Source of the DNA: GCA-003244245 sp963822695
GTDB lineage: Bacteria; Actinomycetota; Actinomycetes; Mycobacteriales; Pseudonocardiaceae
Assembly: GCA_963822695.1 (NCBI GenBank)
Contig: CAWGJH010000033.1
Coordinates: forward strand, 310,001 to 374,000
DNA: 64,000 nucleotides
Direction of reading: 5' to 3'
Under the pieces are notes generated by a model. That model did not search any database. It was not told where the DNA came from and saw nothing but the letters and a program-made list of their open reading frames with translations. Positions 36,228 through 44,689 of this stretch are shown piece by piece (positions within the stretch are counted from its first letter, which is position 1; each line of letters starts with the position of its first letter). The position numbers and the translations under genes are program-made.

Positions 36228-36759
36228 TGTCGAACTCCGGCGCAAAATCGGTCGCTGGCCCACGCAGTCGGCCAACGACTCTCCAGCCCCAGTGTTCATA
36301 GATGGCCCGTGCTTCATGCGCGACTGGCTCCACCGCTAACGTGGCGCGGGCTTCGGGACGGCTGGTGAGCAGTGTGTCGTGGAGTCTTCGGCCGATGCCG
36401 TGGCTGCGCCACGCTTCGGCTACCACGAAGTCGATGAGCGCGAATGTCCGTCCCTCGTGCTCTGTGGTTACTTCCTCGGGTACCGGCGTGATGAAGCCGT
36501 ACCACCACCTGGTATCCGGTCGTAAGGTATGGCCGTAGGCGAAGCCGATCAGTTCGTCTGCGGCCTCTGCGGTGACGATGCCGAGGGTAGCGTCACGAGC
36601 GAGCCGTGAGAGTCCCTGCCGGAACTCTGCTTCCACATGCTCCGGCCATACATGGGGTGGTTTTGAAAAGGCGTCGTAGTACAGCCGGAACAGAGATTCC
36701 TCATGTTTTTGGATTGTCTCGGGAGTGCCGAGCTGCACGTGGATGCTGGACGGGGGCAT
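36193..36759 (-). CDS. GNAT-family N-acetyltransferase
   Basis: A 188-residue GNAT fold protein. ALIDFVVAEAWRSHGIGRRL then HDTLL near 106-130 contains the acetyl-CoA pyrophosphate-binding motif A (RSHGIG), and EARAIYEHWGWRVVGRL near 150-166 is the C-terminal motif B. The N-terminal half has an acceptor-side helix and FAYGHTLRP. Substrate unknown. It overlaps the end of the XRE-TPR gene, and the DNA upstream is unusually low in GC. Confidence 0.82.
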   Translation of the reverse strand: MPPSSIHVQLGTPETIQKHEESLFRLYYDAFSKPPHVWPEHVEAEFRQGLSRLARDATLGIVTAEAADELIGFAYGHTLRPDTRWWYGFITPVPEEVTTEHEGRTFALIDFVVAEAWRSHGIGRRLHDTLLTSRPEARATLAVEPVAHEARAIYEHWGWRVVGRLRGPATDFAPEFDIMVRDLPLDGH

Positions 36760-37175
36760 AGGGGCTTCTCCTGGGGAGATTGTTAGGTTTCAGTGCTGGT
36801 GTGGTGGGTGAGGGTGCGGAGCCGTGATGGTCGGGCATGGGTGTGAGCGTAGAGGGTTGCGCGGTGGGGCGGGTGGCATACAGGCACCAAGAGCGGCAGC
36901 AACGGCGGGCAGTGCGTGGAGGTGGCAATGCTCAGCGGAGTCGTGGGGGTGTTTGTTGGTGGGGCAAAAAATGGAATATTTGATCGCTCGTAGACCACAA
37001 GATTAAACGACTACTTCAGGAAACCGTCACGCACAATTGTCGCGTCATCTACTACCGCGACACGTATGATACGCTAGCTACAAAATGGGGCTTCCTAGCT
37101 ACAAAATGGGGCTTCCTAACAGAGACGTGTCATGAACTAGCCTTCAGAGCTCCTTATGTAGAGTACTATAGAAGC
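36760..37175. other. Low-GC intergenic stretch without a recognisable gene
   Basis: Over 400 bases upstream of the GNAT gene hold no convincing frame. The first half is GT-rich on the plus strand; from about 36960 the composition becomes AT-rich compared with the window average. It contains a 21-bp tandem repeat and probably the promoters for the GNAT gene and for the gene interrupted by the first IS630 copy. Confidence 0.4.
37074..37115 (+). repeat. 21-bp perfect tandem duplication
   Basis: CTAGCTACAAAATGGGGCTT plus C is present twice back to back, with CTA of a third unit following. It lies about 60 bases upstream of the reading frame that the IS630 copy interrupts, in promoter position. 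Confidence 0.8.
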
Positions 37176-37262
37176 ATGAAGCCTGTTCTGGTCAATCTAA
37201 CCCATCCGCTGGTAAAGCACTTGGGGCCCATAAGCGCTCTCGTTGACGCCAACGAACGAGTA

Positions 37263-38374
37263 CTAAGAGGAATATATGTTTCTGGACTCGTTATGAGATT
37301 TCTGGGCCTTCGCGGATGTATGCGAGGTGGGGGTCGGCAAAAAATCCTTTGATGATCTGTGGTGTCGCTTGGAGTTGACGGAGTGCGTCATAGACGATGC
37401 CGAGGAGGTGGTCTTTGCTCATGGCCACAGTGCGGCCTACTTTGTCATGTTTGATGTTCTTCCATACCCATTCGTCGGGGTTGAGTTCTGGGGAATAGGG
37501 AGGAAGGAAGAAGAGGTTGAGCCGACCCTCAGTCGAGGCCACGTATTCCTTGACGAGTTTCGCGGTGTGGACTGAGCATCCGTTGACGATCAGGAACACC
37601 GGCGTGGGGCAATCGTGCACGAGTTTCTTGCAGAACTCAATGAACAGGGCGGCGTTCATACGACCCTCGAACACGTCGAAATGGATGTGCCCGCCGGGGC
37701 TCACCGCGGAGATCATGTTCACGGACTTGCGTTCCCCGGTGGCGGTCACCACCGGCGTGCGCCCGATGGGAGCCCAGGTCGTGCCCGCGTGGTGGTCGGT
37801 CCGAACCCCGGCCTCATCAGCGAAGAAGATGGTGGCACCGGCCGCGGCGGCCTCGGCCCGGATCCTCGGGTACGTCTCCCGCTTCCACGCGCGGACCTTC
37901 TCCGGATCCTGCTGATAGGCCCGATACAGCGGCCGCTGCGGTGACATTCCCAGTTTCTTCAGGATCCGTCCCACCGTCGGCAACGACAACCGCACACCGA
38001 ACGTCCGGTGGATCAGGTCGGCGATCAGCTTACGCGTCCACAACGCGACACCAAAACTGAACTGCCTAGGATCACCGCCCACAATCATGGAATACAGCCG
38101 GATCATCTGCTGATCCGACAAGATCGTCGGGCGCCCCGACGCGAACTTGGTTGACAGGGCGGCCAGCCCGTCCTCTCGGTACTTCTTCTGCCACGAAAAC
38201 ACCGAAGACCGCCCCACTCCGAGCATGTCAGCCACCGCATCAGGAGAATACCCATCCTCCATCAACTGCACAGCCCGGACCCGCTCCTCGTTCGTCGCCC
38301 GACGACCCTTCTTGGCCATGCGCGAATTATCGCACATATCCTTCAAGAAGTCCAGAAAGTTATGAACTTGTTAG
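37263..38374 (-). mobile_element. IS630-family insertion sequence, copy A
   Basis: A 1112-bp element flanked by TA at 37261-37262 and 38375-38376, the target duplication expected of IS630. The ends begin CTAAGAGG and CTAACAAG and form imperfect inverted repeats, 19 of 26 matching, ending in a shared TTTCTGGACT. It encodes one transposase. An element of identical length and protein sequence lies in opposite orientation at 42611-43722. Confidence 0.92.
37291..38319 (-). CDS. IS630 transposase, copy A, with altered catalytic motif
   Basis: A 342-residue transposase from ATG 38319 (upstream TTG and ATG starts would add up to 9 residues). The N-terminal HTH (GYSPDAVADMLGVGRSSVFS) is followed by a DDE-type domain: FFADEAGVRTDH holds the first acidic residue and PPYSPELNPDEWVW the third. 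The middle motif, normally IVDGHPVH in this group, reads IVNGCSVH, so the second catalytic Asp is Asn. Unless another acidic residue substitutes, the enzyme should be inactive. Protein sequence is identical to copy B. Confidence 0.9.
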   Translation of the reverse strand: MAKKGRRATNEERVRAVQLMEDGYSPDAVADMLGVGRSSVFSWQKKYREDGLAALSTKFASGRPTILSDQQMIRLYSMIVGGDPRQFSFGVALWTRKLIADLIHRTFGVRLSLPTVGRILKKLGMSPQRPLYRAYQQDPEKVRAWKRETYPRIRAEAAAAGATIFFADEAGVRTDHHAGTTWAPIGRTPVVTATGERKSVNMISAVSPGGHIHFDVFEGRMNAALFIEFCKKLVHDCPTPVFLIVNGCSVHTAKLVKEYVASTEGRLNLFFLPPYSPELNPDEWVWKNIKHDKVGRTVAMSKDHLLGIVYDALRQLQATPQIIKGFFADPHLAYIREGPEIS

Positions 38375-38711
38375 TAGCGGCCACGGTCAGAGCCTACACT
38401 GAAGCTACTGGCATCCAGCCTGCGCACCCATTAACAGAGGTAGATCGGCGTCAGATTCGTGACTGGCTCATTCATGAGGACATGAACGTGCTGGCGAACG
38501 AAGACGGGCATTCTGTGGCGTTGCTGAGCGGCGTGCGCACACCTATCGGTATTCCTCGGATACATGAAGACCTCCCTCGGAAGACTGGCTGGCTACAGCA
38601 GGCCCCGTGCATCACCTGCATTCACGCCACGAGAGTCGGGCAGAGCCGAACACCAGTCACGCTCCTTTCCTGGGTGGCGCGGTGCGCACGACAGCCAACG
38701 CCGCCGAGCGG

Positions 38712-39160
38712 TCAGATATCCTTCAACTCGCAATAGCTGCGGAGCACTTCCTTGACCGCGTCCGTCACAGGGGGTTCCTCGTTGAACGCCGTCCAAGTAT
38801 ACGAGTCGTGCTCTTGTAGCTCAACTGGCTTAAAGCGACCAGGTCTACGGCGAAGTCGAACTGTCGACTCTTCTTGCCGCTGCCCGAGAGGTAGTCAAAG
38901 TGCCCGAGCTACTCCCGCAGGTTCACCACGTCAAGCCCGGTCTCTTCCTTGACTTCCCGAATCAACGCCACGTCGAGCGCTTCACCGGTCTCAATTTTAC
39001 CGCTGGGCAGCTCAAAAATGCCACCTATGAAATCATTTTCAGGCCGTTGAAGTAACAACACCTTGTCGTCATGCTGGACCACTGCGCCGACGACGAATTG
39101 CTGCACCCCGTCGCGCTCGGCTTCGACAGAGAGTTGTTCAAGGAACGAAGCGTCTATCAT
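38712..39160 (-). pseudogene. Nudix hydrolase gene with nonsense and frameshift mutations
   Basis: ATG 39160 starts MIDASFLEQLSVEAERDG and a Nudix domain with box GKIETGEALDVALIREVKEE. After LRE a TAG replaces what is usually a Tyr codon; the same frame goes on with LGHFDYLSGSGKKSRQFDFA, then one base is lost near 38833 and the next frame continues LQEHDSYTWTAFNEEPPVTD to a TGA at 38712. The gene is therefore dead but young. A 41-codon frame lies just upstream and may have been its operon partner. Confidence 0.8.
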
Positions 39161-39182
39161 TTTATCATCCTACTAGGTCAAC

Positions 39183-39308
39183 TTAATTTTCGGCGACCTT
39201 GCGAAATTCCTCAATATAGCTATCGACCACCGACGTATCCTCTCTCGACACCAAACCGGAAGCTTGGGACTGTGCGGCGAGCCGCCGCGACACGTGGAAA
39301 TTCGCCAC
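39183..39308 (-). CDS. Possible 41-residue peptide upstream of the Nudix relic
   Basis: GTG 39308 has GAGGGGGG about 10 bases upstream and opens 41 codons: MANFHVSRRLAAQSQASG, then LVSREDTSVVDSYIEEFRKV and AEN, ending TAA 22 bases before the Nudix start. Codon use and the ribosome binding site support translation. The product is helical and charged with no known family. It is too short for most gene finders. Confidence 0.45.
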   Translation of the reverse strand: MANFHVSRRLAAQSQASGLVSREDTSVVDSYIEEFRKVAEN

Positions 39309-39924
39309 GAATGCTTGAGCCCCCCTCGAAACTCAGAAAAAGCGGTAACAGGTTCATATCGTTTAGCGGCCTACGGGTTGACATAGAAGAGGAGCAGGTA
39401 CACATCGGAGGAGAGAGGCTATTCTCGCTAGCTTAGATTCCAGTCGCACATTGTGATGTGCGAGGTGTTGTCGCTGGTAGTGGTATGCGTGGTCGCGGGT
39501 GCGGTAGCAGCGTGGCCAGTGCGCGGCCCGCGCTGTCCGTGAACTCGACGTCACCGACGTTGTGGGGCCGCGCTACGTCAGTCTCGTCGAATTCACGGCT
39601 CTGGACCTCGCCCGTCCGTCCGCTAGTTAGGTCCCGGTCCCGCTGAGTCAGCGTCCTCCACCGCACACATCGTGAAGTTGATCCTACCGTTGCGCGCACG
39701 CGCTGGAAGATCACACACTGTGGCTGCCGTGCAGGCATAGGCGGGCATCGCCACCGCGGTCCGGTCTGCCAGCGTCAGCCTGGGGGGCGTGATCAGGTTG
39801 GCTGTCACGGGCATGTCATGTCGTCTGTCGAGTGTCGCCTTCCGCTGCCATCTGCTGTGACGCTGTCACCGTTTCGGCGGGCAGGGATCTAGCGTGAGCC
39901 GATCAACCGAGGGGACGGGCAGGG
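39309..39924. other. Mostly unassigned region upstream of an HTH-TPR regulator
   Basis: About 600 bases. The first part carries promoters for the leftward small peptide/Nudix unit. A minus-strand frame at 39623-39814 (63 codons, MPVTANLITPPRLTLADR...) and an overlapping one ending near 39433 (GDVEFTDSAGRALATLL) have coding-like third positions and may be two halves of one frameshifted small gene divergent from the regulator. I could not identify a family, so neither is called. Confidence 0.3.
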
Positions 39925-41245
39925 ATGGTCGAGCGTGAGACGCCTCGAACGCGGCTGGAGCAGTTGCTGCGGCAGCGACACGTCACACTGGAAGAATTCC
40001 GGAAGAACTACCAGCAGGCCGCCAAGGGGATCGTGCTCAGCGAGCGGCAGGCATACCGTTGGGTGGCAGGAGAGCTGCGTGGACTGCCCTACCCGCAGGC
40101 GCAGGCCACTGGAGAAGATGTTCGGCGAGCCGGTGGCCCGGCTACTCGGCCCGCCATACGGCCTCGGGGCGCTTACGCCGGCCCGAGGCCACCACGAGGC
40201 GGTGCCGCAGCGGGGCACCGCGCGGACGGACTGGGAAGGGCAGGTGATCGCGATGAGCGCCGAGCGAGCTCGCGATTTCCTCACCCGTATCGAGGCGTCC
40301 AACGTCGGAACCGAGACTCTCGCCCAACTTATCGACGACCTGCGCCGCTTGGTCATCGCCTACGAGCACCAGCCACTGCCCACCCTGCTCGGTGATCTGG
40401 TGGAGACTCAGGACCGCGCGTTCGTGCTGCTTGAAGGGCGCCAGCGCCCGGAGCAGACCAGGGATCTCTACCTGATCGCCGGGATCGCCTGCGGGCTGAT
40501 GGTCAGGGCATCGCACGATCTTGGTGCCTTCCATGACGCGATGACGCAGGCCCGCACCGGCTACGCGTGCGCGGACAACGCCGGCCACGACGGGCTGCGG
40601 GCCTGGACCCGTGGGCTGCAGGCACTGATCACCTACCGGTCCGGGCGGCTGGAGGAGTCGGTGCGCTACGCGCAGTCCGGCGCCGAGGCGGCGGCGCGAA
40701 GCCACGGCACCGCCGGGGTCTGGCTGGCCAGTAACGAGGCACGGGCGCTGGCCGCGCTCAACCGGCTCGACGACGCGCACGCCGCTTTGGCGCGAGCCGC
40801 CGACGCCCGGGACCGCGTGCAGCCCGACGAGTTGGACAGCCTCGGCGGGCTGTGCACCTTCAGCCAGCCGCGCCAGCTCTACTACGCCGCCGACGCGCTG
40901 TCCTGGGGCGGCAAGGCCGAGGCGAACCGCACCGAGCGGCTCGCTCTGGACGCGCTGGACGCCTATGCCGGGGCACCGGCCCAGGACCGGGCATTCGGCG
41001 GAGTCGCTGGCAGCCGCAGCGACCTGGCCGTCGCCCGGGTGTTCCGAGGCGAGATCGACGGCGCCGCAGAAGCCCTCGCCCCGGTACTCAAGCTGCCTGT
41101 CGCCCAGCGCATTCACGGGATCGTGACCTCGGTGGAGCACGTCCGCACCGCGTTACATTCCGTCGAGAACCCCGGCCGAGAGGTCACCGAGTTGGCCGGC
41201 GCCATCGAGGGCTGGACAGCCGAGCGCCTGACGCTCCCAGAATGA
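39925..41245 (+). pseudogene. HTH-TPR regulator gene with a single-base frameshift
   Basis: ATG 39925, behind GGCAGGG, starts an HTH region: RTRLEQLLRQRHVTLEEFRK and GIVLSERQAYRWVAGELRGL. At about 40108 the frame changes: PYPQAQA must be joined to LEKMFGEPVARLLG in the next frame. The remaining 370 residues are helical TPR-like repeats (ARTGYACADNAGHDGLRAW, GVWLASNEARALAALNRLDD). Skipping one base restores a normal protein of about 439 residues. As read, it would stop early. The gene is followed by the 46-nt hairpin shared with a convergent gene. Confidence 0.75.
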
Positions 41246-41260
41246 CCGGTATGTGGATAA

Positions 41261-41306
41261 CCCGTGAGTGGCACTACGAGTCATAGCCCTGATTGTCACT
41301 CACGGG
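41261..41306. terminator. 46-nt hairpin, copy 2, between convergent genes
   Basis: Arms CCCGTGAGTG and CACTCACGGG with a 26-nt loop whose minus-strand core GGGCTATGACTCG differs by one base from copy 1. The right arm contains the stop codon of the convergent gene at 41296. Flanking GGATAA and TATC extend the symmetry slightly. It can act in both directions. Confidence 0.7.
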
Positions 41307-41877
41307 TATCGGTGACGGTGTTGTCTTCGGCGAGCTGGCAGCCGTGCTCGCGTAGCTGATCGGGGGTCCACGCGCTGGCGATGGTCTCGTCGTCGAGCGG
41401 CGGGAGGCCGACCTCCGCACGTCGGGCGTTGAGGGTGGTCGGGTCGGTGGCCGGCCACAGCCGAACCTCACCCGAGCCGGTACCCCAGGACTGTGAGCCG
41501 TGACTCTGTGGTCGGCCGTGGCGCATGTTGACCCGGTCCTGCAGGTAGACCAGTTCGCCGGAGTCGGCCAGCCCATCGCGCACCGCCTGCTCCATCAGCG
41601 GCAGCCACGCGTCCTGGTGCTCCAGCGGGGCGTGCTGAACCATCAGCCAGCAGGCCGACGCGCCGTCGGCGCCGACCAGGTCGCTGCCCAGCCAGCCGTG
41701 CCGCTCAATCATCTCGATGAGAAAGGCCAGGTTATTCTCATCGATGGCGTGTACCGGCGCCCAGTCCGGGTCCTCCCCACGATCGCGGGCATCAAAGTAG
41801 GCGAACCGGGCCTGCTGCTCACGATCGCGGCGGCGCAACAGCTCGGCGCGAAGGCTCGGCTCAGGAACGCTCGTCAT
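41296..41877 (-). CDS. DUF6624-like protein
   Basis: A 193-residue protein from ATG 41877, which has GGGAG 8 bases upstream (an earlier GTG at 41886 has none). WAPVHAIDENNLAFLIEMIE and RHGWLGSDLVGADGASACWL then MVQHAP followed by LVYLQDRVNMRHGRPQSHGS match the DUF6624 pattern, with its conserved HGWP/G-S-VG, QHA and DRV-GR-Q-GSQ elements. An extra 40 residues follow that end inside the shared hairpin. Molecular role is not known; the family often lies in secretion or metabolite clusters. Confidence 0.75.
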   Translation of the reverse strand: MTSVPEPSLRAELLRRRDREQQARFAYFDARDRGEDPDWAPVHAIDENNLAFLIEMIERHGWLGSDLVGADGASACWLMVQHAPLEHQDAWLPLMEQAVRDGLADSGELVYLQDRVNMRHGRPQSHGSQSWGTGSGEVRLWPATDPTTLNARRAEVGLPPLDDETIASAWTPDQLREHGCQLAEDNTVTDTRE

Positions 41878-41987
41878 CGTAAGCACTCCCGGAGGCAGCG
41901 GCCAGGAGGGCCCGCAGACCCGGGTTGGCGCCAGCTTGAGTCACCCCGATTCTGTCACCGCGCATAAGGAACTCTCAGTCACGGTAG

Positions 41988-42293
41988 ATGCGGCGACTGC
42001 GCGAGGAGTTCGGTCTGGTGCCGGTGGAGTATCCGACTACCCGAGGCCTTCAGCGAGGACGAGCTGGACTGGGCTGACCCCGCCACCCTGGATCAACCGG
42101 CCCGACCCTGCCCAGCCCGGGCTGAACCTGGCACTAGCCCGACACGGTAGTGACCGGCCCGAGTTGGGGTGGCAACCTGGAGATTCTGCACTGCAACCTC
42201 GCGGCCCACCGCTGGATGCGACCGGTTGAGGACTACGCCGGCTGCGTGCTCCTGCTGGAGACCTCCAAGGAACTGCCCAGCGCCCACTACTGA
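41988..42293 (+). pseudogene. Heavily deleted S66-family (MccF/LD-carboxypeptidase) relic
   Basis: Pieces in three frames read RRLREEFGLVPVEYPTTR, FSEDELDWADPATLDQP and EILHCNLAAHRWMRPVEDYA then GCVLLLETSKELPSA. In order these match consecutive parts of serine peptidase family S66 (microcin C7 immunity MccF-like), but roughly two thirds of the protein, including the catalytic serine region, are missing. It ends 230 bases before the RiPP precursor remnant. Confidence 0.65.
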
Positions 42294-42610
42294 CACGGGA
42301 CACCACGTTCATCCAGTACCGGCAGCGAGTCCTTGCCCACTGTACGCGAGCAGTTTAACGTTCTGCATAGCGATCAAGCGATCGCGCATTGCGGGACCTG
42401 CGGGGAGATGATCTGGATGCACGATGTTGTGTCACCGTGCGAGGTCATCCTGGAAAGTCCCCTTTCCTTGGCGATCCTGCGATACAGCCTGCGCACAACA
42501 GCCACCGCCGCCGGGCCGGGTCCTCACGAGACGCGCCCGTTCGGGCTCCGTTTCGCCCGGACCCTCCCCCTGCCGCCGCCGCGTCGGCGGTGCGCTACTG
42601 CCACTCGCTA

Positions 42611-43722
42611 CTAACAAGTTCATAACTTTCTGGACTTCTTGAAGGATATGTGCGATAATTCGCGCATGGCCAAGAAGGGTCGTCGGGCGACGAACGAGGA
42701 GCGGGTCCGGGCTGTGCAGTTGATGGAGGATGGGTATTCTCCTGATGCGGTGGCTGACATGCTCGGAGTGGGGCGGTCTTCGGTGTTTTCGTGGCAGAAG
42801 AAGTACCGAGAGGACGGGCTGGCCGCCCTGTCAACCAAGTTCGCGTCGGGGCGCCCGACGATCTTGTCGGATCAGCAGATGATCCGGCTGTATTCCATGA
42901 TTGTGGGCGGTGATCCTAGGCAGTTCAGTTTTGGTGTCGCGTTGTGGACGCGTAAGCTGATCGCCGACCTGATCCACCGGACGTTCGGTGTGCGGTTGTC
43001 GTTGCCGACGGTGGGACGGATCCTGAAGAAACTGGGAATGTCACCGCAGCGGCCGCTGTATCGGGCCTATCAGCAGGATCCGGAGAAGGTCCGCGCGTGG
43101 AAGCGGGAGACGTACCCGAGGATCCGGGCCGAGGCCGCCGCGGCCGGTGCCACCATCTTCTTCGCTGATGAGGCCGGGGTTCGGACCGACCACCACGCGG
43201 GCACGACCTGGGCTCCCATCGGGCGCACGCCGGTGGTGACCGCCACCGGGGAACGCAAGTCCGTGAACATGATCTCCGCGGTGAGCCCCGGCGGGCACAT
43301 CCATTTCGACGTGTTCGAGGGTCGTATGAACGCCGCCCTGTTCATTGAGTTCTGCAAGAAACTCGTGCACGATTGCCCCACGCCGGTGTTCCTGATCGTC
43401 AACGGATGCTCAGTCCACACCGCGAAACTCGTCAAGGAATACGTGGCCTCGACTGAGGGTCGGCTCAACCTCTTCTTCCTTCCTCCCTATTCCCCAGAAC
43501 TCAACCCCGACGAATGGGTATGGAAGAACATCAAACATGACAAAGTAGGCCGCACTGTGGCCATGAGCAAAGACCACCTCCTCGGCATCGTCTATGACGC
43601 ACTCCGTCAACTCCAAGCGACACCACAGATCATCAAAGGATTTTTTGCCGACCCCCACCTCGCATACATCCGCGAAGGCCCAGAAATCTCATAACGAGTC
43701 CAGAAACATATATTCCTCTTAG
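42611..43722 (+). mobile_element. IS630-family insertion sequence, copy B
   Basis: 1112 bp, inverted relative to copy A and with the same ends (CTAACAAG left, CTCTTAG right), flanked by TA at 42609-42610 and 43723-43724. It sits inside the RiPP precursor gene. Flanks on both sides rejoin in frame, so it is an independent insertion and not one arm of an inverted segment. Confidence 0.92.
42666..43694 (+). CDS. IS630 transposase, copy B, with altered catalytic motif
   Basis: Identical in amino acid sequence to copy A: HTH near residues 20-50, FFADEAG, then IVNGCSVH in place of the expected IVDGHPVH, then SPELNPDEW. The shared Asp-to-Asn change means that the element was already altered when it moved, was mobilised by another transposase, or that the two copies were homogenised by conversion. 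ATG 42666 is the most likely start. Confidence 0.9.
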   Translation: MAKKGRRATNEERVRAVQLMEDGYSPDAVADMLGVGRSSVFSWQKKYREDGLAALSTKFASGRPTILSDQQMIRLYSMIVGGDPRQFSFGVALWTRKLIADLIHRTFGVRLSLPTVGRILKKLGMSPQRPLYRAYQQDPEKVRAWKRETYPRIRAEAAAAGATIFFADEAGVRTDHHAGTTWAPIGRTPVVTATGERKSVNMISAVSPGGHIHFDVFEGRMNAALFIEFCKKLVHDCPTPVFLIVNGCSVHTAKLVKEYVASTEGRLNLFFLPPYSPELNPDEWVWKNIKHDKVGRTVAMSKDHLLGIVYDALRQLQATPQIIKGFFADPHLAYIREGPEIS

Positions 43723-43864
43723 TACAGGTCGCCGTCGATGAGGATGGCCGGCCAATGATCGAGCGGCTGGGCTGGGAAGAAGACCAAAAAAAGGAATGGG
43801 TTACCAAGGCCGAGAGCGACGGTGACGAAGGTAAGGAGGAGGACACCTGGGCCTGGGAAGAGAC

Positions 43865-44689
43865 ATGACTGTCGTCGTCCTCGCCCAGCAGGCCGATACG
43901 CCGGTCAACGTCGTGATTCGCGAGCTCGCCGCGCGAGAGGTTCCGGTTTTTCGCGCGGACACCAGTTGGTTTCCGCGCGAGTTGGTGCTCGAGGCGTGGC
44001 TGAGCACCGAAGGCCGGTGGATCGGGGAGCTGCGTACCAACCACCGAACAGTGGACCTTGAGGCCATCCGATCGATCTGGCATCGCGATCCGGGCGCGTT
44101 CTCGTTCGCCGAGGGCATGACAGAGGTTGAGCGCGCCTACGCCCACCGCGAGGCCCGCCTCGGCTTCGGTGGCGTGCTGGCCAGCCTGAATGTGTTGTGG
44201 GTCAACCACCCCAACCGGGCAGCCGATGCGGTCTACAAACCGCTACAGCTGGCCACAGCGGCACGCTGCGGGTTGGCAACTGCCCCGACGGTGATCACCA
44301 ACAACCTGGACGCGGTGCGGCGGCTTGCTGCCGAGAGCCCGGCGGGAGTGGTGCGCAAGTCGCTGGGGCCGAACACAGTCACCGAAGGCGGACAGCTCAC
44401 GGTGGCCTTCACCCATCGCCTCACCACGGCCGACTTGGCGGACTTGTCCGGGGTGAACGCCACCGCGACGCAAGCCCAGCACTGGGTGAGCAAGACGCAC
44501 GAGGCCCGGGTCGTCGTGGTCGGCGAGTGCATGTTCACGATCCTGATTCGCGCCGGCTCGGACGCGTCCCGAGTGGACTGGCGAGCGGACTACCCGGCGC
44601 TGTCCTACGAGTGGGTGGACACCCCACCAGAGATCGAGAAGGGGCTGCGGGATGTCGCTGATCTGCTGGCCGATGGGACGCGCCCATGA
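43865..44689 (+). CDS. ATP-grasp peptide maturase, C-terminal catalytic segment missing
   Basis: A 274-residue protein of the ATP-grasp RiPP maturase group (MvdD-like, graspetide ligases that form ester or amide links between side chains). N-terminal TVVVLAQQADTPVNVVIREL, LWVNHPNRAADAVYKPLQL near 118-136 and VVRKSLGPNT near 162-171 fit. Family members are about 320 residues and end with an FDF-V...FLE-NP-GQW region that binds Mg2+-ATP. Here EIEKGLRDVA passes directly to DLLADGTRP, as if some 40 residues were deleted in frame. Activity is therefore doubtful. It is coupled at both ends to its neighbours by ATGA overlaps. Confidence 0.75.
   Translation: MTVVVLAQQADTPVNVVIRELAAREVPVFRADTSWFPRELVLEAWLSTEGRWIGELRTNHRTVDLEAIRSIWHRDPGAFSFAEGMTEVERAYAHREARLGFGGVLASLNVLWVNHPNRAADAVYKPLQLATAARCGLATAPTVITNNLDAVRRLAAESPAGVVRKSLGPNTVTEGGQLTVAFTHRLTTADLADLSGVNATATQAQHWVSKTHEARVVVVGECMFTILIRAGSDASRVDWRADYPALSYEWVDTPPEIEKGLRDVADLLADGTRP

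Larger units (their letters stand above)
37176..38736 (+). pseudogene. Unknown gene split by IS630 copy A
   Basis: Twenty-nine codons from ATG 37176 (MKPVLVNLTHPLVKHLGPIS...ANERV) run into the IS at a TA target. Removing the element and one TA restores a continuous frame: ...ANERV joins AATVRAYTEATGIQPAHPLT then HEDMNVLANEDGHSVALL. The restored protein would have about 148 residues, although the last 50 look degraded and overlap the Nudix relic on the other strand. No family recognised. The exact in-frame rejoining shows a simple, recent insertion. Confidence 0.6.
42528..43868 (+). pseudogene. ATP-grasp-type RiPP precursor gene split by IS630 copy B
   Basis: Right of the IS, 47 codons read QVAVDEDGRPMIERLGWEED followed by an acidic Lys/Glu/Trp tail; their TGA overlaps the ATP-grasp start (ATGA, 43865-43868). 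Q-AVD-DGRP is the typical late segment of ATP-grasp-modified peptide precursors. Left of the IS, SAVRYCHSL joins it in frame once the IS and one TA are removed. Further left ETRPFGLRFARTL, another family-like block, lies in a different frame, so one base was also lost in a CCG run near 42585. The start codon is not certain. The gene cannot give an intact precursor now. Confidence 0.65.

Noticed and set aside
42333..42614. 93-codon frame with a CGTCG pair taken as a small zinc protein
   Set aside because: It runs into the IS end; its last third is the RPFGLRFAR block of the split RiPP precursor and the rest lacks a start signal.
37263..43722. Composite transposon or inversion between the two inverted IS630 copies
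   Set aside because: Flanks of each copy rejoin in frame at their own TA site, so the insertions are independent and the segment between has not been inverted.
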